The translations under genes were made by a program, and so were the position numbers. Below, in pieces: positions 12,353-22,172 of a stretch of 64,000 nucleotides of DNA. How positions within the stretch are numbered: position 1 is the first letter of the stretch; each line of letters begins with the position of its first letter. Origin of the DNA: Ypsolopha sequella (Eukaryota; Arthropoda; Insecta; Lepidoptera; Ypsolophidae). The stretch lies in NCBI GenBank assembly GCA_934047225.1, contig CAKOHE010000063.1, positions 1 to 64,000 of the forward strand, written 5' to 3'. The notes under the pieces are model-generated. The model was given only the letters and a program-made list of their open reading frames with translations. It was not told where the DNA came from and ran no database searches.

Positions 12353-12679
12353 TATGTTGCAATTTATTTTATTTTTGTTTTTAAACAAAAATAAAATCTA
12401 TGAATTGTATGTCCGGTAAACTTTCCATCTGCGTCTCTCTCGTAAATTTCTTTCATTTCAAACACACAAGAATTTTTACAAACAAATACAATAAATTACA
12501 AGTTATATACATACACGCACAATTTTCAAATTATCAAATAATTATTGTAAGGTGGTAGAGCTGCCCTTGTGTAACAAAGTGCAGTTACATTATGCTCACC
12601 TCCATAGCTCGAGCTTGGTCGCTTGTTGTTCTTGTGGACAAGTACCTATGAGTTTCGCTTATAAACTATGTACGTAATA
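12353..12679. other. AT-rich DNA, nothing recognised
   Basis: No gene or element end was identified. Confidence 0.4.
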
Positions 12680-12776
12680 CATACATAGGCTTTTTTGAAT
12701 AACTTTTGATTGAATTTTGGATATTAATTTAAAAAAGGCGGCTGCGAAACAACCAAGCTGCGAAGTCGCTCTTAAT
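12680..12776 (-). mobile_element. Partial TTAAGAGCG-type MITE end
   Basis: GCTGCGAAGTCGCTCTTAA resembles the right end of the element at 5641-5812 but with an altered interior. It is probably a third, decayed member of the family. Confidence 0.4.
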
Positions 12777-12910
12777 TAAAGCACCAAAATCTCAAGATGT
12801 TTTGGCAGATATCAATATCTCAAATCACATCCAATTAAATAAGAATGTTTTTAATATACAGGTTGGAAAAAATTTAAGGGCCCTGGAGGGCAGCTACCTT
12901 AAATCCTTTA

Positions 12911-13673
12911 AAGTCGCCGTCAATAGAAATTGTGGACTATGTAAACAAACCGTTTTCTCAATTTTTCTCAAGGTTCTGTCACGGAGTCTCACTGAACATT
13001 ATTCCAAATCATGAAGCATCAAGTCTTACCAGTCATTCACTGTATTTCATCATGAAATATTCAATAATCACCAGTCAATTACGGAAAAACATAGAATCAA
13101 TAGTCAATTCTGTACTGCGTCGAGATTGCTGTCATATTTTTTTCTCATCGAATCTGTATAGTCTTTGAAAATTGGTGATGTACGAATCTATTTGAATATA
13201 AACCTATTTTATTCGTAATGCTATTTTATTCCGTCATTTTTTTTTTGACAGCGTTACTTCATAATCTTTGACATAAACGTGTGTGTGATTCTATCGAGAG
13301 CTGTGTGATGTTCCAACGTTGCTCTAAAATCTTTTGTGTTTTCGGTATTCTTACGACTTGGCTTCTCTTACTGATTTTATGGCACTAGAAATGTGTAGCT
13401 CATGTCCTAAAAGTAGAAGAAAAAATTAAAGAACTGGATAGGATAATAGATACGGCCAACGACGCTGTGACGGAACCATTTGTAATTAACGTGGGCGATT
13501 TGTCTAGCGATTCATCAGAATATTTTAGCGATGAATCAAGTAAAGAAAATTAATTAAGCAACTAACATATTTTAATCACATACTTACCCATCTCTAGATA
13601 GTTCACCTATTCATAGACAAAGACAACATGGCGCTTTGTTTACATAGTCCACAATTTCTATTGACGGCTACTT
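12911..13673. mobile_element. Inner TIR transposon nested in the outer one
   Basis: A 763-bp element with 39-bp terminal inverted repeats (12911-12949 and 13635-13673) that differ at one base (AAGTCGCCGTC against AAGTAGCCGTC). It is flanked by TA on both sides (12909-12910, 13674-13675). Removing it would rejoin the left arm of the outer element at CCTTTA/GTTAGC, exactly as the right arm reads, which shows the order of insertion. Confidence 0.88.
13389..13553 (+). pseudogene. Coding-like remnant inside the inner element
   Basis: An open stretch of about 54 codons without its own start ends in TAA at 13551. It reads as a lysine/glutamate-rich helix (VEEKIKELDRIIDTAND) followed by an acidic serine-rich tail (DLSSDSSEYFSDESSKEN). 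TAG directly before it could be a splice acceptor (CACTAG). It may be the last exon or tail of a transposon-encoded protein. The family is not recognised. Confidence 0.3.
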
Positions 13674-14510
13674 TAGTTAGCTTATTTTACTGAAAGGAAA
13701 AATTCCTTTATTTTTTAAAAGAAACAAAACTGCATTCAAAGATCTTCTAAAATTTGCTTGTCTCACCCGGAAATCAAATCAACTAAAAATAAAATAAATA
13801 AAACCCTCGCTACTTTATTATACGAATCAGTAGGATTATTGTTCAGGATAAAATTTGTCTAACAAACATTTGGTCTTACACTCATCTGTTGTACGAGATA
13901 CCCATGACATTGAATATTTATTACAAGTTCTTTATTAAAAATACCTAGTACTGTTCACTTGTAACAAGTAAATGACACGTTATAATTTTCTTATCTCTCT
14001 AACATCCAACGACGCCGTATCAAGTACAAGCTTGCTAATTTGAAATTCGAACGATAACTTTCAAAATTTTTGAAATCGATAAAAGTATTCGTTCCAATTT
14101 CAAATTTTGTTTTGTTTTGCTTTAACTTATCAGGATTCTTTTCTCTTCTTAATATCCGTCTTCGTCAAAAAAATGTTTCATGTTTATGTGTTCTTCGTAT
14201 TGAATTAAATTAAATTAAATTAAAATTAATATTAGTTTTCACTTTTTTTTATTTCAAAGACCAAATGTTCAATTGACAAATTTTATTCTGAAAAATAATC
14301 CTACCGATTTGTATAATAAAATAGCGAGGGTCTATTTTTTTTTATTTTGAGTTGGTTCGATTCCCGGGTGAGACAAGCAAATTTCAGAATATCTTTGAAT
14401 GCAGTTTTGTTTCTTTTAAAAAATAAAGTAATGTTTCCTTTCAGTAAAATGAGCTAACTAAAGGATTTAAGGTAGTTCCCATCCAGGGCCCTTAAATTTT
14501 TTCCAACCTG

Positions 14511-14703
14511 TATATTTATTATTAAATTGCGTCCTTTGATCACTCGATGAGGACAACTTGCGAGAGAAGTGGTAAATAAAGTTGCTTGCATCTTTTTATA
14601 ATTACTAAAACGTGATGGTCACCAAATATCAAATCTTCGCTGACAGCTTGGTTTTTTAATTGAATTGTCGGCGAAAATTTCGTGCTGTTTGGCACTGGAG
14701 TAA
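14511..14703. other. Spacer before the Helitron
   Basis: AT-rich sequence without recognisable features. Confidence 0.4.
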
Positions 14704-15059
14704 TCTATATATATAAAAAGAGAAGTCCTGACTGACTGATTCATTCACTGACTCATTCACTGACTCATCAACGCACAGCCCAAACCCTTCGACCTAGAAA
14801 GCTGAAATTTTGCACAAAGCTTCCCTTTGTAATGTAAACAAGGAATAAGAAAGGGTTTTTCGAAATTCTACCCCTAAGGGGGTGAAACGGGGGTCCAAAG
14901 TTTGTATGGGGAAACAAGATTAGTTAGACTATTTTATTCGAGACTTCACAGGAGTACTCCTATTCATAAATGAGTAAACACGTGTTTCAGGTTTTTTCAG
15001 AATTCAACCCCTAAAAGGGGGAAATGGGGTGACAAAGTCTGAAAATCAACATGGGTATC

Positions 15060-16636
15060 ACATTATAATATATATAATCGGGTCTACCGCGATCAATTTT
15101 TACCTTTTTTACGAAAAGGGGACGCCCGACGTTTCGAGACAGTTGCATGTCTCGTGGTCTACGGGAAACTGGCAAGTATGGCGAGGCGCAGTGATGAGAT
15201 GCAGGTGACGACCGAAGTATTTTCCTTGTACCCGCAAAAACACTTTAGTCTTTAAAATTAATTGTTATCTTATTCACGCACGGCACACAACACTCACAGT
15301 ATCCGGAGATGCACTAAGAGAAGAAACCCGCGATTTAAATTTCCCGATGACTGGACTCCATGTGGGAGACAATTTGAAACCATCTTCCCTATTGAAATTA
15401 TTTGGATGTTTCTTGATTTCAATCGCTTCACGCACAATTCTAGGGTAGTAATGGCGATCGGTGGAGAGAATTTTCGGGTTATGCAGTTCTATCCAGTGGT
15501 TGGTCCCGGATTCTAAAAGATGTTCTGCTATCGCTGATTTGTACATCTGCCGGTTTTTCACAGCTGCTATGTGTTCCTTGACCCTTTCCTGTACGCTACG
15601 TTTTGTTTGGCCAATGTAGGAACTTCCGCAGCTGCATTTTATCTTATAGACACCTGGATTTTGAAAAGGAATCACATCCTTTGGTGTGCGTAAATGGCTT
15701 GCCACTTTGGATAACGGAGTATATACAGTCTTAATGGAGTATTTATTTAATGCTGTTCCAATCTTATCCGTAATACCTTTGATATAGGGCATAAACGCTG
15801 GTTTTCTGTTAACCTCAGGGCACTTTTCCTTTTTTGGTCTTGGATGTCGCCTCTTCATCTGATATCCGTTTTGTCTGAGTACCTCCTGAACATGTGACAG
15901 CTCATCCTTAAGATGGTCAGGGTCACAGAGATCATGTGCTCTGTTTGTTAGTGATGTCATGACGGATTGGATGTGACGAGGATGGTGGTGTGAAGAGGCG
16001 TGCAGGTATCTATCTGTGTGTGTTGGTTTTCGATATACAGTGTGGGCCAGAGAACCATCAGATCTCACCATTAATTTGACATCAAGAAATGCCAAAGTTC
16101 TGTCACATTCCATCTCATACGTAAAGTTTATTTTTGGATGGATGGAGTTAAGATGATCTGCATACTGTTTTGCTTCCTCGTTACCCCCCTTGAGAATGCT
16201 AAATACGTCATCAACATATCTCTTCCAGAGTCTGATTGTTGAGGGACCGGTACGTAAAGCCTCCTCCTCAAAATATTCCATCCAGATATTGGCGAGCACC
16301 GGAGCCACAGGACTTCCCATCGCCACACCATCTATCTGGAGAAAATATTGACCCTGGTAAAGGAAGTAGTTGCCATCCAAGCAACGCTGTAGCAAAACAA
16401 TGTATTCTTCTGACAGATTGTTCATCCTCAATTTTTGTCTGATAACATCAAGACACTCTTTGATTGGAACGTTAGTGAAAAGGGATTCCACATCGAAACT
16501 TATCATAATCTCATTCGGTTTCAGTTTCAAATTCTTGGCAATATCTATCTTTTCGTAAAAAAGGTAAAAATTGATCGCGGTAGACCCGATTATATATATT
16601 ATAATGTGTACAAAACGCGAGAGTTTAAAGTTATAT
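15060..16636 (-). mobile_element. Penelope-like element, 5'-truncated, flanked by 59-bp inverted repeat
   Basis: It is inserted in the Helitron with a 12-bp target duplication AACATGGGTATC (15048-15059 and 16637-16648). A perfect 59-bp inverted repeat flanks the body: 15060-15118 and 16549-16607, containing GGTCTACCGCGATCAA. On the 5' side the repeat overlaps the start of the reverse-transcriptase reading frame. The same piece is thus present in reverse at the 3' side. Inverted terminal duplications and 5' truncation are known for Penelope-like elements. Confidence 0.9.
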
Positions 16637-16641
16637 AACAT
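15274..16641 (-). pseudogene. Penelope RT plus GIY-YIG endonuclease (truncated)
   Basis: The open frame is 455 codons, but the first 20 or so come from flanking and inverted-repeat sequence. The reverse transcriptase starts mid-domain at about residue 29 ([15 protein letters not shown] near 46-60), continues with [15 protein letters not shown] (104-118), the catalytic YVDD (142-145) and FLDVKL (185-190). After a basic linker it has a C-terminal GIY-YIG nuclease (GVYKIKC at 330, [10 protein letters not shown] at 341). The linked RT and GIY-YIG domains define Penelope elements. The N-terminal RT fingers are missing, so it cannot be fully active, although the remaining frame is open to its stop. 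Confidence 0.9.
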
Positions 16642-17099
16642 GGGTATCGTTTGTATGGTTTATCGGGTCGCTGATTACAAAAACAACAAAGATTTTAAAA
16701 TACAACGTGGTGGACGTGAAAAAGAGCTTTTCCAGAATTCAACCCCTAAAAGGGAGAAATGGGGTGACCAAGTCTGAAAACCAACATGGGTATCGTTTAT
16801 ATGGTTTATCGGGTCGCTGATTAGGAAAACAACAACGATTTCTAAATCTAACGTAGTGAACGTGAAATAACATCATTTCCTGTTGGGGTACGATGGGGTT
16901 GAAATTTTGAAATGTGTAAATATCAATATGGGTGTCGTTTTTATGGTTTTTTTGGACGTTAATTACGAAAATGGCATCGATTTTGAAGTTTGAAAATTCT
17001 TGAAAGTATGTGTGCCAGAGCAAATTGGCTGTAACAGACGGACAGACAGACAGCCACACAAGTGATCCTATTAGGGTTCCATTTTTTCCTTTTGAGGTA

Positions 17100-17172
17100 T
17101 CTATATATCAAACTATCTATCCAAAATCTATCTATCTATCTGTCTGTCTATCTATCTATCTATCTATCTATA
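17100..17172 (+). repeat. ATCT/CTAT microsatellite in Helitron
   Basis: A run of TATC/TCTA tetranucleotides with TGTC variants. A similar short tract lies at the equivalent place in the second Helitron (38930-38985). Confidence 0.8.
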
Positions 17173-17947
17173 TCCCAGCAAAATATCTTTGGAACGGAAG
17201 GTGGTACATCCCTGTGGGTTGGACCATGGGGTGCCAAAAAAAGTTTTTTTTTTTAAATTTCAAAACTTTGACTGCCTGTATATCCCGAACGGCTGGAGTT
17301 AAACCCATGTTGATGGGTGTCTAGGAAAATGTCTCGACGAGATCGGTCTGCCGAAAGTGTCAAAACTTTACAGGCCCGTATCTCCCATGTTCATGATACT
17401 CTAAGAAAAGGGTTCGGCGAGATCTAGACGACGACGCCGGTAAAAAAAAAACGAAAATAAAAAATTGACAAAATTTTGATCGGCCATATCTCCCGAACGG
17501 ATAAGCGTAGGGAGTTCGGGTTTTAACTATAGTGATCGGTCAAGCTGGGGCTACACCACCAAAAAAAAATTAATTTGTCAGGTTTTGACAGTTTTTTCAC
17601 AGGTCCAAAAAAGTATTCCGATTTACATGAAACTCGGTATCAAGGGGCATTCGGGGTCGCTGATTACGCTGCCATATACAAATTTGACATTCTTTGACAA
17701 CTGATAGGGATTTTGATACTTTTTCGGAAAAACTTTGATCGGTGAGTTCCTTTTTTTGGCACTCTGGCGAGGCAGAAGGCCGAGCTAAGCTCCACGAGGC
17801 CGAAGGCCGATTAGTGTGTTTCTAGCGAGGCCGAATAACGAGCATGTGAGTTTTTCAGCCGAGCACTCACCTTGACTCCCAGAGGGAGTGAGAGCACTTA
17901 TAATGTTTGTTTCTGATCCTATTAGGGTTCCATTTTTTCCTTTTCGC

Positions 17948-18110
17948 AATGACGATTAGTAAGTCTCAGGGTCAGTCACTGAAAACAGCAGGAATTAATC
18001 TTAGGGGGGACTGCTTTTCGCACGGCCAGTTGCACGTAGCCTGCTCGAGAGTGAGCTCACCTAGCAGCCTGGTCGTGTTAACAGCTGAGGGCAGAATTTC
18101 TAATGTATAA
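17948..18110 (+). pseudogene. C-terminal piece of Helitron RepHel helicase
   Basis: The ~53 codons ending in TAA read [10 protein letters not shown]...[20 protein letters not shown]. This matches the last conserved helicase motif of the Pif1-type helicase in Helitron RepHel proteins. It lies just upstream of the Helitron 3' end, where the end of the gene is expected. The rest of the protein, including the replication initiator domain, is absent, so the element is non-autonomous. Confidence 0.85.
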
Positions 18111-18288
18111 AGAGGTACTTCATGTATGAATTTAAAAAAACCAATAGGTAATAGGCCCTGCCAAAGAGACTTTACCTGGAGATCAAATAATTGTACCAAA
18201 AACACTCCAAACCAGATTTAAATACGTTCTATAAAAATTAGTACACAAAAACTAAATCAACGCGGGCGAAGCCGCGGGCAAAAGCTAG

Positions 18289-19065
18289 TTATACATATAG
18301 AGAATGTATTAAAGACGTGCTCAGAAAATTAAACCACTTACAGATAAACTTTTGTTTTATGACTTTTGCGACATTATAGTAGATTGTTATACGAGTGCAT
18401 AAAACGAGTCATATTACCCGAGATATTTAGCTGCTTGAGCCTTGACGTAGGCAGCTATAGTTCGAGGTAGTATGGCTCTTCAACACTCTTCTTTTCACTT
18501 TGATTGCGAGGAAATAAAACAGTATTATTTCACCATCACTGGATGACATATTTAACTTTCAGTTGTACAAATTTATAAAGTGCAAATTTTAATAGTCACA
18601 CAACTAAATGTGTACTGCTGACTGAGAAAAGATAACAGCTCTTTTCAGAAATTGTTTTATTTGTATTCTTCTACCAAATGGGAATGCAAAGGGAATTTAC
18701 CCCATACAACCATGTCTAAATAACCTAAATAAGTAATCAGACATACATGTCTTTATATTTATTTTATATCATCTCTCTTTAAAGTCACTGTATGTATCCT
18801 TAAGAATCATCTGAAGCTTCGGTCTTGTCGGTTCATATGATAGAATCTTAGCGCAAACAGCACCTGTCCGTCTGTCCTAACCTAAGACTTATTGTAAAAC
18901 ATGCTGACCAGGGTCTCAGGGTCAGGATGGATAAGGGATCTCCTCAACGGACAACAGCTGACCCCAGGAGTTTGGGCTTGATTAGTTCTTTAGTAGTACA
19001 TGGTGACCAGAATCTGACAATGACACTGGAAGGTGGAGACGGCAAATCTTAAATGGATAATTAAG
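18289..19065. other. Non-coding DNA, nothing recognised
   Basis: Moderately AT-rich sequence without open frames of interest or element ends. Confidence 0.4.
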
Positions 19066-19520
19066 GTAAGATAAGATAAGATAAGATAAGATCATTTATT
19101 TGCAATAAAGCCATACAAAAGTTATGTACAAAGGCATGCAAAATACATTGGTAAATAACAAAGAAACTAAAACTAATCATTTGAAAATAAAATATTAATA
19201 AGATTAATTGAAATACATTAAAAAAAAGAAAAATGAATATTATTTAGAACTTTAAAATAAATTAAATTAATAAATAATAAATAAATTTATTAAATTAAGA
19301 GATTACAAATTATCAAAAGGTATACTTATACTTACTTTAATAACTAAAAAAATTATTCCCTACATGCATAATACTCAGACAAATTATAAAAAGGTCTATC
19401 CAGTAGATACGTTCTAAGTTTTTTTGAAAATTCTAAGTTTTCTTGAAAATTCTAAGTTTTATTGAAAGGATTTCCGTAAAGTTTGGGTTGACGGTAAAGT
19501 CATAAGGTTCGAAAAATTGT
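19066..19520 (-). repeat. Non-LTR retroelement 3' end with (AAGAT)n tail
   Basis: Five AAGAT units (about 19068-19092) are followed by CATTTATTTGCAATAAAGCC. In reverse complement this is a 3' UTR ending in a polyadenylation-like TTTATTGC...and a TTATC repeat tail, typical of minus-oriented LINE ends. The interior to about 19520 is AT-rich 3' UTR-like. No coding remains. Confidence 0.5.
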
Positions 19521-22172
19521 GTTCCTTTGTTTACCTTAATTCCACGAAAATCTAATCATCTAATCTAATCTAAAGGAATTTATTTAACAATATAAAACTT
19601 TAATAACATTAAAAAAACTAGAAGGGGGGTTCTGTAGAGCGGCTATAGTGGATCCGCGTAATGTGTGAAGATAAAAAACATTACTATTATACGTGCTGTC
19701 ACAGAAACCAGGCAGCTGACGAAGCCGCGCCGGTGCAGAACCCATTCGCAAAAAGGGCCAAAAACCATCTTGCTAACTGTCGGATTAAAAATAATACTCT
19801 TATGACGATGTATGTGACCATGGATGGGTGGTGAGATTGGGTATGTGGTGGACTCAGTGTGATTATTCAAGAACTCTTGAATAAGAAAAAATTAACTTTC
19901 ATTATAGGAGTTGGGGTTCTGCCAAAAAAAGGGCGATTATTTAGGGTTCCATAGCCCAAACAAATTAGGAACCGCTGCTCTAGACTCATGTGCAGTCTTA
20001 AGGGGAACAAAAATACAAACAAAAATAAAATGTCAGCTTTCGGATGATTTTGTTGCAATAATTAGGTTACGTATAGCCATAAAAAAATATATATTTTCGG
20101 TTGAACTTTGAGGTATTCATTTTCCACAAACCACGTTAATCGATTCATATTTGTATTGTCAATGAATTTTTTTGTAACCCTCTAAATTATACTTCTTATC
20201 GATTTTGTTTCAGGTATCGCTTTCGCGATTTTATTGGTTTTTTTTTAAATAAAATTATTGTGAATGATATCTATTCAATATGCAAATACCGCGTTATTCG
20301 GGTCAAGAAAAGTAACCCAATTTTCCAAAAATACGTGTGCGCGCCAATCTTTTAGTCGCCTCTGATTGAGTTACGAGTGCAAGCTTGCGCAGGAATCAAT
20401 ACGACTAATTTTGTTGTCTTACAAATTAAGACATACTTGTTAGTTCAGCAAATAAATGTACAATTCATAAAGTTTATCTATTTTCATCTGAAACAGTGTG
20501 TGATTTAAATGATAGATCAGCATATAAAAGTTTTATTGTTTACTCACACAATTTATTACTTAACACTTTTATTTACAGCTGAATAGTTATTTGTACTTAT
20601 TTAAAATGAAGAGTAATTTAACCTGATAGGAAACAACCAAGTCAATGAGGTGAAGGCTGAAATAGATTCCTCATATATTTACAATAAGAAAAAGTAAATT
20701 TCATTATTGATTGAATTTCTAGCTGTCATAACTTATTGTCATACTACATTTACCCTTTTCTTAAATGGAAAACTCAACCTTCTATTTCCTCATCTACCTA
20801 TTTATGCCCTGGGTTGCTGAGATACTCAGACATACCCTGGACTAGCCCGGCTAAGTTTCTTGTCCTTCTTCTTAGTCGGAGTAATCGAACGGACAGGATC
20901 TGCCCCTTAAATGAAGTCATAATTTGCCTTAAAAGTGGTATGTTTTTTTATTTTGTACTCTATCTATATTATGCTGAGAACAAACATCCAGCAAACTCTT
21001 CTAGGTTTCTTTTGTCGGTTCCTCCTAGAAAGATGTAATTGAACTGACAGGATTGGCCCCTTTAAAATGAAATATATGATGGTTTTATACCTCACAATAA
21101 TTCAGTACTTAATTGTACATTCTCTTAATCCTCTTCGGGAGAGACCATTGTCCGGAGTCGGGTCTCACTTGAACCAGCGGGGAGTGGGCTGGTTTTATTC
21201 CCCCCCCCCCATTAAAAAAAAAACATTTAACTTCTTATGGTCTTTGTATGGCTTTAGTTTCCCTGATATAACTCAATCTTGTAATAAAACAATTTGTAGT
21301 TGGTCGGTTTTCCAATAAAATCTTACATCGTGAATTTACTTTTAGTATTGCATTAAGGTTTCTGTAATGCCTCTTCTTTGTTTTCTATTATTTCATCTGA
21401 GTATGTACAAATACTAGTTGAAGTACATTTGAAGATTATTGAAAATTTGTGCAGGGTTTTGTTTCGGCCTTTATTTCATCTATTCTTGTAAGTTTTCAGT
21501 CTCTTATTTCTTCATACTACTTACATATTGAACATGATTAACCTTTACATAGTGTCTGTATTTATTTTAGGTCCCAATGATTTAGACTTTTTAGACTATA
21601 GCGTTGTAATCTTATTTTAATATACCTCAGGTGAAGTGAATAGGAAGTGATAGTTAAGGCCATTCCCATTTTTATTAAAAGGACTAGGGTTACACACGTT
21701 TACGGTTCACAACGAAGGGTCACCAAAACTAGACGATCACACTGCCAAAATAAAACCAGTTTGGAATGCTTTTCCCAGGGTAGCAGGTTTTTACGGGGTT
21801 ACATATAATGCCATATGCAAATAGTTGTTATTTAATTATTTATTTGGGTGTTTAGTATGATCAGTACCAGTTCAGCTAGTAGGGTAGTTAGTAGGATAGG
21901 GTAGTTGGGTAGTTAGCTAAGTTCGGGGTGAGTTTTTACGTAACTGGTTATGCCGTGACCACGATCTATGTTTTAACTTATCGGATGGGATTAACATTTT
22001 ATTAAGATTTATATTCAGAAGGTATAGTTTTAAGTGGGAACTTTCATTCCAGACTGGTTTTTACAACTGTTGCCTGAGTAATAGGAAAGTAAAAATGGGA
22101 ATGACACTGTTTTTTTTTTTACTCTTAATAAATTCATTAGGTTACATAGGGATATGTTTTCTCTTATATATA
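19521..22172. other. 2.6 kb AT-rich DNA up to the satellite block
   Basis: No gene is supported. Small features: AATCT repeats at 19552-19575; TTAGGAACCGCTGCTC near 19965, which in reverse complement looks like a hAT terminal repeat without partner; a degenerate direct duplication (around 20848-20915 and 20998-21062, both ending in GACAGGAT..GCCCC); and a C11/A10 homopolymer pair at 21201-21222. Confidence 0.4.

Larger units (their letters stand above)
12859..14510. mobile_element. Outer TIR transposon, TATA-flanked
   Basis: It begins CAGGTTGGAAAAAATTTAAG and ends with the reverse complement, with TATA on both sides (12855-12858, 14511-14514). The inverted arms continue far inward: 13674-13890 pairs with about 14256-14460 (for example GCATTCAAAGAT and CTTGTCTCACCCGG). 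So the original element had terminal inverted repeats of about 260 bp. The left arm was later split by another element (12911-13673). No transposase was recognised. Confidence 0.85.
14704..18288 (+). mobile_element. Helitron with helicase remnant
   Basis: The 5' end TCTATATATATAAAAAGAG lies after A, and the 3' end has the hairpin GCGGGCGAAGCCGCGGGC followed by CTAG (18285-18288) and a host T. These are Helitron hallmarks (5' TC, 3' CTRR, A/T target). The element is 3585 bp but includes a ~1.6-kb Penelope insertion, so it was about 2 kb before that. It also contains a tetranucleotide tract (17120-17170) and a segment (17190-17340) related to the foldback at 42619-43583. Confidence 0.9.

Noticed and set aside
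15120..15240. Hammerhead ribozyme in the Penelope 3' region
   Set aside because: GTGATGAG and CGAAAC-like pieces occur, but they are not on the same strand in the required order with paired stems. A structure search would be needed to revive this.
19960..19985. hAT end (CAGCGGTTCC-type in reverse complement)
   Set aside because: The motif is too short and has no partner or target duplication.
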